Positions 26,780 to 33,946 of a stretch of 64,000 nucleotides of DNA are shown here, piece after piece (positions within the stretch are counted from its first letter, which is position 1; every line of letters starts with the position of its first letter). Source of the DNA: Bradyrhizobium sp. Ai1a-2 (GTDB lineage Bacteria; Pseudomonadota; Alphaproteobacteria; Rhizobiales; Xanthobacteraceae); assembly GCF_000426245.1 (NCBI RefSeq), contig NZ_AUEZ01000018.1:60508-124507 (forward strand), in the 5' to 3' direction. A program made the translations under genes and the position numbers. The notes under the pieces are model-generated. The model was not told the origin of the DNA. It saw only the letters and a program-made list of their open reading frames with translations, and made no database searches.

Positions 26780-27373
26780 TTACAGTTGGGGCTTCTGCCG
26801 CACGATCACCTTGGTTCCGACCGGGACGCGGTCATAGAGGTCGGCGACGTCGGCATTGACCAGCCGGAAGCAGCCGGAGGAGATCGCGGTGCCGATGGTG
26901 TTGGGCTGATTGGTGCCGTGGATGCGGTAGACGGTGGTGCCGAGATACATCGCGCGCGCGCCGAGCGGGTTGCCCGGACCGCCGGCCATGAAGCGCGGCA
27001 GATAGGGTTGGCGCGCGATCATTTCCGGCGGCGGCGTCCAGTCCGGCCATTCCGCCTTGCGGGTAATGTTGAGGAGTCCCTGCCACTGGAAGCCTTCGCG
27101 GCCGACGCCGATGCCGTAACGGATGGCACGGCCGTTGCCTTGGACCAAATAGAGATGGCGTTCCGTCGTGGAAATGATGATGGTGCCCGGCGCCTCGTTG
27201 GTGCGGTAGTAAACCACCTGCTTGCGCCATTCCGGATCGAGCTCGACGCTATCGTCGGGGACAAGGCCCGGTTGGTCGCCGACATCGGCGGTCTGGGCCT
27301 GCGTCTGCGAGGCCGACAGCATCAGGCCGCCCGCGGCAATGACCATCCAGATCAGGTGACGAAATTTCGTCAT
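26780..27373 (-). CDS. L,D-transpeptidase (YkuD/ErfK family)
   Basis: 197 residues from the ATG at 27373, giving a signal peptide that ends near TQAQ. The YkuD domain begins at GTIIISTTERHLYLVQG, and the active site reads RIHGTNQPNTIGTAISSGCF with His152 and the nucleophile Cys168, then RLVNADVADLYDRV. The enzyme makes 3-3 cross-links in peptidoglycan or attaches lipoproteins to it in the periplasm; which reaction is not clear from sequence. It stands alone between the orphan amino-acid receptor and the bd-oxidase operon. Confidence 0.93.
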   Translation of the reverse strand: MTKFRHLIWMVIAAGGLMLSASQTQAQTADVGDQPGLVPDDSVELDPEWRKQVVYYRTNEAPGTIIISTTERHLYLVQGNGRAIRYGIGVGREGFQWQGLLNITRKAEWPDWTPPPEMIARQPYLPRFMAGGPGNPLGARAMYLGTTVYRIHGTNQPNTIGTAISSGCFRLVNADVADLYDRVPVGTKVIVRQKPQL

Positions 27374-27532
27374 ACAAAGCTCTCCTCGTTGGCGCGCGGC
27401 CAAATGCATTGGTGCTCCACCCAAATCAGGAACCATCAAATCTCAGTGGCAGCTTGATGGCAAGTTTGCGGCAGAGGAGATAGCTCGCTGGAATACCTGC
27501 GATTCCCGTAATAGCCCGGTAGCGGAGCTGTC

Positions 27533-27661
27533 CTATCGCGGTGCGATCCAGAGCCGCAGGCCGAACGAAATCAACGCCACGGTGCCGACGCCGCCGAGCC
27601 AGAGCACGGCGAACCACATCAGGCGCTTGGCGAGCGGAGGTGGTTTCTCCTCGCGCGGCAT
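27533..27661 (-). CDS. DUF2474 small membrane subunit of bd-type oxidase (CydX-like)
   Basis: 42 residues: a charged start (MPREEKPPPLAKRLM), one membrane helix (WFAVLWLGGVGTVALISFGL) and RLWIAPR at the end. This is the DUF2474 pattern, a tiny protein repeatedly found right after cioB/cydB of cyanide-insensitive oxidases, analogous to CydX/CydS. Its ATG overlaps the cioB stop codon by one base (TGATG), so translation is coupled. It probably stabilises the haem site of the oxidase. It is short enough to be missed by standard gene calling. Confidence 0.88.
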   Translation of the reverse strand: MPREEKPPPLAKRLMWFAVLWLGGVGTVALISFGLRLWIAPR

Positions 27662-28671
27662 CAGTGATAGCCGCTCCCGGGCCGCACCTTGCCGCGAAAC
27701 ACCCAATATGACCAGCCGGTGTAGGCGAGGATCAGCGGAATCAGGATCGCGACGCCAACCAGCATGAAGATCTGGCTGTTGGCAGGCGAGGCCGCCTCCC
27801 AGATCGTGATGCTCTGCGGCACGATATAGGGATACATGCTGATGCCGAGGCCGGCATAGGACAGGAAGAACAGCGCCAGTGTCAGGAAGAACGGCTGGTA
27901 GTCATACTTGTTCGCAAGGCTGCGCAGCAGCAGCACGGTGACGCCCGCCACCGCGATCGGGACCGGCGCAGTGAGGATGATGTTCGGCCAGGTGAACCAG
28001 CGCTGGGTATATTGCACGCTGAGGAATGGGGTTGCGATGCTGACCGCACCGATCGCGCCGAGCATCGCGAACAGCAATAGCCAACTCAATTGATAGGCCT
28101 TGTCGCGCAGCGCGCCCTCGGTCTTCATCACCAGCCAGGTCGCGCCCAACAGCGTGTAACCCACCATCACCGATATGCCGGTCAACACGCTGAACGGCGT
28201 CAGCCAGTCCCACCAGCCGCCGCCATATTGGCGGCCCTCGACATGCACGCCCTGCAGGATGGCGCCGAGCGCGACGCCCTGCGCCAGCGCCGCCACCAGC
28301 GACCCGCCGAAAAAGGCGATATCCCAGCGGTTGCGCTGCCTTTGCGTGCGCCAGCGGAATTCGAAGGCGACGCCGCGGAAGATCAAGCCGACCAGCATCG
28401 CGATGACAGGCGTATAGAGCGCAGGCATCAGCACGGCATAGGCAAGCGGAAACGCCGCCATCAGCCCGCCGCCACCGAGCACCAGCCAGGTCTCGTTGCC
28501 GTCCCACACCGGCGCCACGCTGTTCATGATGACATCGCGATCCGCCTTTTTTGTAAAGAGCGGAAACAGGATGCCAAGGCCGAGGTCGAAGCCGTCCATG
28601 ACGATGTAGACGAACACCGCGAAGGCGATGATGAAGGCCCAGACCGTGGCGAGGTCGACCGCGACACTCAT
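27661..28671 (-). CDS. cioB: Cytochrome bd-type (cyanide-insensitive) quinol oxidase subunit II
   Basis: 336 residues from the ATG at 28671. The CydB opening DLATVWAFIIAFAVFVYIVM followed by DGFDLGLGILFPL is intact, with the D-G-F-D motif, and WDGNETWLVLGGGGLMAAFP is the hallmark of the family. Eight to nine membrane spans are seen. It pairs with subunit I to oxidise ubiquinol and reduce oxygen to water at high affinity. The start overlaps the cioA stop as ATGA. The frame is open far upstream within cioA, but that is not coding. Confidence 0.95.
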   Translation of the reverse strand: MSVAVDLATVWAFIIAFAVFVYIVMDGFDLGLGILFPLFTKKADRDVIMNSVAPVWDGNETWLVLGGGGLMAAFPLAYAVLMPALYTPVIAMLVGLIFRGVAFEFRWRTQRQRNRWDIAFFGGSLVAALAQGVALGAILQGVHVEGRQYGGGWWDWLTPFSVLTGISVMVGYTLLGATWLVMKTEGALRDKAYQLSWLLLFAMLGAIGAVSIATPFLSVQYTQRWFTWPNIILTAPVPIAVAGVTVLLLRSLANKYDYQPFFLTLALFFLSYAGLGISMYPYIVPQSITIWEAASPANSQIFMLVGVAILIPLILAYTGWSYWVFRGKVRPGSGYH

Positions 28672-30074
28672 CGCGCACCCTCCGCTGCCGCGGCGGCAGC
28701 CGGCGTGATGCCGGCAGCGCGGGCAGGAACGTCGCGCGGCGGCCCCGCTTCGCCCGGATGCGGCGGCGCCGCCATCAGCCGCAGCAGATAGATCACGCCC
28801 GCCGTGAACACCGCGAAGTAGACGATGACGAAAGCGAGCAGCGAGGAGCCGACCGCGGGCGCAGCGAGCGGGGAAGCGGAGTCGGCCGTCCGCAGCAGGC
28901 CATAGACCGTGAATGGCTGCCGCCCGGTCTCGGTGGTGATCCAGCCCGCCAGCACCGCGATAAAGCCCGCCGGTCCCATCAGCATTGCGAAGGTGTGCAG
29001 GAAGCGTGAGGAATAGAGCTGGCCGCGCCAGCGCATCCATGCGCTCAACAGGCCGAGCCCCATCATCAGGAAGCCGAGCCCGACCATGATGCGGAACGAC
29101 CAGAAGGTGATCGGTACCGGCGGCCAGTTTTCGCGCGGCACGGTGTTGAGCCCGGCCATCGGCGCGGTCGGCGAATGCTTCAGGATCACCGATCCGAGCT
29201 TGGGAATCTCGACGGCGTAGTCGACCCGGCCGGCCGTCTGGTTGGGCCATCCGAACAGGATCAGCGGCGCGCCGTCCTTGTGGCTCTGGTAGTGGCCTTC
29301 CATCGCCATGATCTTCACAGGCTGATGCTCCAGCGTGTTGAGCCCATGCTGGTCACCGGCCAGGATCTGGATGGGGGCCACGAAGGTCGCCATCCACATC
29401 GCCATCGAAAACATCACGCGCGGGCCGGCGAGATGCTGGTCACGCAGCAGATGATAGGCGCCGACCGCGCCGACCACCAGCGCGGTGGTCAGATAGGCCG
29501 CGAGCACCATGTGCACGAGGCGATATGGAAAGGACGGGTTGAAGACCACCTTGAGCCAGTCGGCCGCCACGAACTGGCCGCTCGCATTCACGGCGTAGCC
29601 GGTCGGCGTCTGCATCCAGGAATTGGAGGAGAGGATCCAGAATGCCGAGATCAGCGTGCCGACCGCGACCATCAAGGTTGCGAGAAAGTGCAGCCTGGGG
29701 CCGACGCGGTTCAGCCCGAACAGCATCACGCCGAGGAAGCCTGCTTCGAGGAAAAACGCGGTCAGGACCTCGTAAGCCATCAGCGGTCCGATGACGGGCC
29801 CGGTCTTGTCGGAGAAGGCCGACCAGTTGGTGCCGAACTGGTAGGACATCACGATGCCCGACACCACACCCATGCCGAATGCGACCGCGAAGATCTTCAG
29901 CCAGTAGTGAAACAGGTTGATGAAGACCTCGCGCCCGGTCCAGAGCCAGAGCGCTTCCAGCACCGCGAGATAGCTGGCGAGTCCGATGGAGAAAGCCGGA
30001 AATATGATGTGAAACGACATCGTAAAGGCAAACTGCGCCCGGGCGAGCGCAACCGCATCCCAGCCTTCGAACAT
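28668..30074 (-). CDS. cioA: Cytochrome bd-type (cyanide-insensitive) quinol oxidase subunit I
   Basis: 468 residues, about nine spans. Haem ligands and the proton path are recognisable: His22 in SFHIIFPAFSIGLASYL, Glu102 and Glu110 in MAYEVLTAFFLEAGFLG, His188 in RLVHMVLAAY, Met in FRIMVGLGFLMMG, and GWITTETGRQPFTVYGLLRT. The Q-loop is short, which is the mark of CIO-type rather than E. coli-type oxidases. It offers oxygen respiration when cytochrome c oxidases are inhibited. The C-terminal 35 residues are a Pro/Ala-rich extension. It is the first gene of cioA-cioB-DUF2474. Confidence 0.95.
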   Translation of the reverse strand: MFEGWDAVALARAQFAFTMSFHIIFPAFSIGLASYLAVLEALWLWTGREVFINLFHYWLKIFAVAFGMGVVSGIVMSYQFGTNWSAFSDKTGPVIGPLMAYEVLTAFFLEAGFLGVMLFGLNRVGPRLHFLATLMVAVGTLISAFWILSSNSWMQTPTGYAVNASGQFVAADWLKVVFNPSFPYRLVHMVLAAYLTTALVVGAVGAYHLLRDQHLAGPRVMFSMAMWMATFVAPIQILAGDQHGLNTLEHQPVKIMAMEGHYQSHKDGAPLILFGWPNQTAGRVDYAVEIPKLGSVILKHSPTAPMAGLNTVPRENWPPVPITFWSFRIMVGLGFLMMGLGLLSAWMRWRGQLYSSRFLHTFAMLMGPAGFIAVLAGWITTETGRQPFTVYGLLRTADSASPLAAPAVGSSLLAFVIVYFAVFTAGVIYLLRLMAAPPHPGEAGPPRDVPARAAGITPAAAAAAEGAR

Positions 30075-30166
30075 GACGCACTATCCATCGTGAACTGCAA
30101 CGATGTTTATCACGCGTCCGATCGCAGTGAAAACATGTCAATATGACCACCCCTCAAAAAGGAAAG

Positions 30167-30198
30167 CGACCCGGCTGGGGGGCATCCCGGCCGGGTCG
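30167..30198 (-). terminator. Rho-independent terminator of the small-protein gene
   Basis: CGACCCGGC (30167-30175) pairs perfectly with GCCGGGTCG (30190-30198). Read on the minus strand, the stem is followed by CTTTCCTTTTTG, a T-rich tract, and it lies about 50 bases beyond the small gene's stop codon. It should isolate that gene from cioA. Confidence 0.75.
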
Positions 30199-30246
30199 TT
30201 GGAGGTAGTCCTTGGGAGGTTAGAAGCTTGAAGACGTAAGAACTCG

Positions 30247-30426
30247 CTACCTGATCTCGCAGACCTCCGCGGCGCTCCTGGTGCTGCAGTCGATCACCTG
30301 CTCGCGTACCGGCGTCGCACCGGCATCGCGGTGCGCACGTGGGGCCACGTTCTGGCTCGACAGCGTAGCGAGAGTGGCAACCGCGCCGAGCGGGATGATG
30401 AAGAAGCGGAAGGATGGCTTCAGCAT
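30247..30426 (-). CDS. Small exported or membrane-attached protein next to ECF sigma factor
   Basis: 59 residues starting at the ATG at 30426, with AGGAG eight bases upstream. A hydrophobic N-terminal stretch (SFRFFIIPLGAVATLATLSS) looks like a signal peptide or anchor. The rest is short and hydrophilic with two cysteines (VIDCSTRSAAEVCEIR). I do not recognise a family. It has its own terminator and, 88 bases before its start, a 12-bp motif also found upstream of the neighbouring sigma factor, suggesting it is a target of that sigma factor. Function unknown. Confidence 0.65.
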   Translation of the reverse strand: MLKPSFRFFIIPLGAVATLATLSSQNVAPRAHRDAGATPVREQVIDCSTRSAAEVCEIR

Positions 30427-30513
30427 GTCTTTCTCCTGTTCGGCGTTGGCGTTGCGTTCGATGGTTAATGGTATAGAGACTGAGTTTTTCCGGGTGATGT
30501 CGTCGATTGTTTC

Positions 30514-30525
30514 AATTGTTTCGTC
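30514..30525 (-). promoter_or_regulatory. 12-bp motif shared with sigma-factor upstream region (copy 1)
   Basis: AATTGTTTCGTC on the plus strand, GACGAAACAATT on the coding strand of the small gene. The identical 12-mer is at 31313-31324 upstream of the ECF sigma gene. CGAAAC is similar to -35 elements recognised by many ECF factors, but no convincing -10 element is seen at 16-17 bases. Confidence 0.45.
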
Positions 30526-30594
30526 ACCGCTCTCTGGCTTCGAAGACAATCCCTACAATAGCTCACGCGCCTTGCGACTTTCCGGATCGCTCCT

Positions 30595-31206
30595 TCACGC
30601 CGCGAGGCTGTCCACGCCGGCACACCTCAGCAACTCGGCCAACTGCTTGCGGGCGTAGAACATGCGGGTCTTCACCGTGCTCTGCGGGATGCCGATGATC
30701 TCACCGGCCTCTTCCACCGACTTCTCGTGATAGTAGACGAGGTTGATGATCTCGCGGTGGGCCGGCGACAGTTTCGCAACACAGGCGCGCAGAATCTCGC
30801 TGGTGGTGGCGCGATCAAGCGCGGCTTCCGGCGTATCGGCACCGTCGACGATGTCGAGCACTTCTTCCTGCTCGATGTCTTCGTGCTTGCGCTGGCGCAG
30901 CGCGGTCAGCGCCTTGAAGCGGGCGATCGACAACAGCCAGGTGGAAACCTGCGAGCGGCCTTCGAATTGGTCGGCGGTGCGCCAGACGTCCAGGAACACC
31001 TGGCTCACGAGATCTTCCGCCACCGTGGTGTCGCGGACCATGCGCAGCACAAAACGGTAAACCCGGACGTTGTGACGGGAATAGAGCACGTGCATCGCAG
31101 TGCGGTCGCCTATGGCGATCTTGCCGAGCAGCGTTTCGTCGGATGTCTGGCGTGCAGCGACGATATTCGCGTTGGCTGCGGCGTTGATGGCGACGACGTT
31201 CGACAT
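30595..31206 (-). CDS. ECF-type RNA polymerase sigma factor
   Basis: 203 residues. Region sigma-2 is at about 45-115 (VYRFVLRMVRDTTVAEDLVS, then QVFLDVWRTADQFEG and STWLLSIARFKALTALRQR) and sigma-4 at about 145-195 (LSPAHREIINLVYYHEKSVE, then EAGEIIGIPQSTVKTRMFYA). The two-domain plan marks an ECF factor, which redirects RNA polymerase to a small regulon. No anti-sigma gene is evident within the window; the 59-residue exported protein is the nearest candidate partner or target. GGGAG precedes the ATG. A palindrome in the upstream region hints at autoregulation. Confidence 0.92.
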   Translation of the reverse strand: MSNVVAINAAANANIVAARQTSDETLLGKIAIGDRTAMHVLYSRHNVRVYRFVLRMVRDTTVAEDLVSQVFLDVWRTADQFEGRSQVSTWLLSIARFKALTALRQRKHEDIEQEEVLDIVDGADTPEAALDRATTSEILRACVAKLSPAHREIINLVYYHEKSVEEAGEIIGIPQSTVKTRMFYARKQLAELLRCAGVDSLAA

Positions 31207-31312
31207 GACAGGCTCCCAGTTCGCCTTGGCGGCTTTCGTTGGGAGAATTGTTAATTAGCCACGGTTTCGGGATGTCTGCGCGAAAAGAGGAAAATGGTTT
31301 CATCGGTAGGAG

Positions 31313-31344
31313 AATTGTTTCGTCAATACGCGGGCGACGAAACA
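31313..31344 (-). promoter_or_regulatory. Perfect palindrome TGTTTCGTC-N11-GACGAAACA upstream of ECF sigma gene
   Basis: TGTTTCGTC (31316-31324) and GACGAAACA (31336-31344) are exact inverted repeats with 11 bases between. The left arm is part of the 12-bp motif shared with the small-protein gene. It lies about 110 bases upstream of the sigma-factor ATG, so it may be an operator or a pair of opposed ECF -35 elements. Confidence 0.5.
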
Positions 31345-31466
31345 TTCAGGCCAAAAATGCCAGTAATTTCAATACGTGGAAAATTAGCGAGAAGTTTCAG
31401 GGCAGGGCGGAACCGGATAGCGTCCCGGTGAGTTCTCGTGCCCCGTCATCAGCGCAGGCGCGGAAA

Positions 31467-32204
31467 TCAGGCTTTTTCGCCGCTCGGTGAGAACAGATAG
31501 CCGCCCCCGCGGATGGTGCGGATGACCGCGGGCTTGGTTGGATCGATCTCGATCTTGCGGCGGATGCGCATGATCCGGAGGTCGACGGCACGGTCGAAAG
31601 CCTCGGCGTCGCGCGCATTGGCCAGTTCGAGCAGCCGCTCGCGCGACAGCACCCGTTTCGGATTGGCCGCGAACACCTTCAGCAGCCCGAATTCGGACGC
31701 CGTCAGCGGATGCTCGTTGCCCTCGTCGTCACGTAGCGCCTGCGCCTGCAGATCAAGCCATTTGGTGCCGAAGCGGACCAATTGTTCCTTCTCGCTCTTG
31801 GCGGCCGTCGCCTCGGGCGCTGCCGCCTTGGCCGGCGCGCTCCGCCGCAGGACCGAGCGTATCCGCGCCATCAGCTCGCGCAGTTCGCAGGGCTTTGCCA
31901 CGTAGTCGTCGGCCCCGAGCTCAAGCCCGACCACGCGGTCGATCGGGCTCGCGGTCGCCGTCAGCATGATGACCGGCACGTTCATCCGGCTCTTGAGATC
32001 GCGGATGATCGACAGCCCGTCTTCCTCGGGCATGTTGAGGTCGAGCACCACGAGGTCGGGGTGGCTGTTCTCGATCACGCTGCGCAGGCTCTTTCCGCCG
32101 TCGCACAGCGTCACGCCAAACCCGTGCATCTTCAGATAATCACCGACCATCTCGCGGGCCGGTGCCTCGTCATCAACAATGATGATGTGCGGGCTCTGGG
32201 TCAT
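31467..32204 (-). CDS. OmpR-family response regulator
   Basis: 245 residues. Receiver domain at 1-120 with the acidic pocket VDDE at 10-13, phosphoacceptor Asp55 (LVVLDLNMPEEDG), the Thr (LTATAS) and the Lys (AKPCE). After an Ala-rich linker, a winged-helix DNA-binding domain covers about 150-240 (LTASEFGLLKVFAANPKRVL, then RTIRGGGYLFSPSGEKA). It is the last gene of the operon that starts with the TRAP-type receptor, and its ATG overlaps the kinase stop codon as ATGA. It should carry the transcriptional output of this pathway. Confidence 0.94.
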   Translation of the reverse strand: MTQSPHIIIVDDEAPAREMVGDYLKMHGFGVTLCDGGKSLRSVIENSHPDLVVLDLNMPEEDGLSIIRDLKSRMNVPVIMLTATASPIDRVVGLELGADDYVAKPCELRELMARIRSVLRRSAPAKAAAPEATAAKSEKEQLVRFGTKWLDLQAQALRDDEGNEHPLTASEFGLLKVFAANPKRVLSRERLLELANARDAEAFDRAVDLRIMRIRRKIEIDPTKPAVIRTIRGGGYLFSPSGEKA

Positions 32205-33946
32205 GATGTCTCTGCCGTGGCCGGCAGTGTAACCGTAAAGATCGAGCCCTGTCCGGGGCCGGCACTCTGCGCAGTTACATGGCCGCCATGCATGTCGATA
32301 ATGCGTTTGACGATCGAAAGTCCCAACCCGGTCGAGCTCTCGCCCGCGGTCGGCTTGGCCGACAGCCGCTGGAACCTGCCGAACAGGCGACCCAAATCCT
32401 CCGGCGAGAGGCCGGCGCCCTCGTCGGCGATCCGGATCACCGTGTTGTCACCCTCATGGGTGACCACCACCCTGATCTTGCCGCCGATTGGTGAGTATTT
32501 GATGGCATTGCTGACGAGATTGTCGATCGCCTCGCGAATGCGGTCGGCATCGCACATGGTCACGAAATTCGGCGGTGCGGAGACCGAGATGCTCTGCTGC
32601 TTGTTGACCGCCAGCGGCAGGTTCGCTTCGGCGACCTCGTTGGCGAGGGCCGCGATGTCGACCGGTTCACGGCGGATGGTGATGTCGAACGCGTCGGCCA
32701 TCGCGTCCGAGATCAGATGATCGACCATCGACGTCAGGCGCTTGGTGGCGTCCCTGATGTGCTCGACCTGCGTCGCGATCGCTTCCCTTGGCGAGCCGGC
32801 GCCGATCAATTCGGTCAGCATCTCGGTGCGGCCGAGGATCACGCCGAGCGGGTTCTTGAGGTCATGGGCGACCGTGCCCAGGATCTCGTTCTTGAAGCCG
32901 TTGGCGCGTTGCAGTCTCAGCCATTGCGCCGAAAGCCGGCGGTTGGCTTGCATCAGCGCGCGAGTGCGCTGGGCGACGCGGTCCTCGAGCTGGGTGTTGG
33001 CCTCGTGAAGCTGCTGGTACAGGATCACGTTGTCGAATGCGATCGAGAGTCGGCTGGAGAAAATCTCGACCAGGGCACGGTCGGTGTCGGAGAGCTGGCG
33101 CTCCGCCTGCAGGAGCACCACGACTTCACGGCCGCTGCCGGTGCGCAAATAGAGGACGCTGCGGTGGTCGGCGAATTCGTTCTTGCGACGCTGGAAGGCG
33201 GCTTCCACCATCTCGCGCAGATCAGGGTCAAGCGATTTCGAACTGGTGGAGCCGATGAAACGGCTGTAGCAGCCCGAGCCTGCCAGCACCGACAATTCGC
33301 TGCCGGCGCCGTCATCGCGCAGCACGAGGATGCCGGCGCACTCGACATTGAGCAGCGAGGCAAGCTGGGTCAGCACGCCCTCGGCGAGCCGCTGCATCGA
33401 TTTGAAGTCGTAGAGCGTGGAGGCGGCGTCGATGATGATCTCGAGCCCGCGCCGGGTCTGCACCATGCGCTCGAGCTGCTGGTAGCTGCGCAGCGCTGCC
33501 GTCAACGAGGTGAACAGCTTGTCGGCGGTGAGCTCGGTCTTGGCCTTGTAGTCGTTGATGTCGTACTGAACGATCACCCGTCGTTCCGGCGCCTGGCCCG
33601 GCTGTCCCGTGCGCAGGATGATCCGGACGGTCTCGTTCTTGATCTCGTTGCGGATATATTCGACGAGGTCGAGTCCTGCGACGTCGGTCTCCATGATGAC
33701 GTCGAGCAGGACGGCGGCGATGTCCGGATGCTCCCGCATCAGCTTGCGACCTTCCGCCGCAGAATAGGCCGACAGGATCTCCAGCGTGGCGCCGTTCAGG
33801 CTGTAGTCGGACAGCGCGAAGCGGGTGCCTTCATGCACTGCAGCATCGTCGTCGATGACTGCGACCTTCCATTTTCGCGCGGACGAATCCTCCGGTGTGA
33901 CCCCGGTGTCGTCGATCAGGTGGAGGACATCGTCCTGTTCGGCCAT
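32201..33946 (-). CDS. Hybrid REC-DUF3369-histidine kinase
   Basis: 581 residues with no membrane span. Receiver domain at about 25-145 with Asp82 in AAVLLDVIMETD. DUF3369 (GAF-like) occupies about 165-315, followed by a coiled coil (about 315-350), HisKA with His361 (GTVAHDLKNPLGVI) and HATPase (DNLVSNAIKYSPIGG, then DEGAGLSPEDLGRLFGRF and GLGLSIVKRIIDMHGGH). The reversed order, receiver first, means it can take phosphate from an upstream kinase and sign on to the next regulator. Its first 31 bases overlap the preceding kinase gene, showing tight translational coupling. Confidence 0.93.
   Translation of the reverse strand: MAEQDDVLHLIDDTGVTPEDSSARKWKVAVIDDDAAVHEGTRFALSDYSLNGATLEILSAYSAAEGRKLMREHPDIAAVLLDVIMETDVAGLDLVEYIRNEIKNETVRIILRTGQPGQAPERRVIVQYDINDYKAKTELTADKLFTSLTAALRSYQQLERMVQTRRGLEIIIDAASTLYDFKSMQRLAEGVLTQLASLLNVECAGILVLRDDGAGSELSVLAGSGCYSRFIGSTSSKSLDPDLREMVEAAFQRRKNEFADHRSVLYLRTGSGREVVVLLQAERQLSDTDRALVEIFSSRLSIAFDNVILYQQLHEANTQLEDRVAQRTRALMQANRRLSAQWLRLQRANGFKNEILGTVAHDLKNPLGVILGRTEMLTELIGAGSPREAIATQVEHIRDATKRLTSMVDHLISDAMADAFDITIRREPVDIAALANEVAEANLPLAVNKQQSISVSAPPNFVTMCDADRIREAIDNLVSNAIKYSPIGGKIRVVVTHEGDNTVIRIADEGAGLSPEDLGRLFGRFQRLSAKPTAGESSTGLGLSIVKRIIDMHGGHVTAQSAGPGQGSIFTVTLPATAETS

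Noticed and set aside
27661..29250. 529-residue open frame joining cioB with upstream sequence
   Set aside because: The part upstream of 28671 is the out-of-frame shadow of cioA; CydB proteins start at the ATG at 28671 with their own ATGA coupling.
30595..32204. ECF sigma factor and OmpR regulator as one operon
   Set aside because: A 260-base gap with its own palindrome separates them, and the regulator is translationally coupled to the kinase genes instead.
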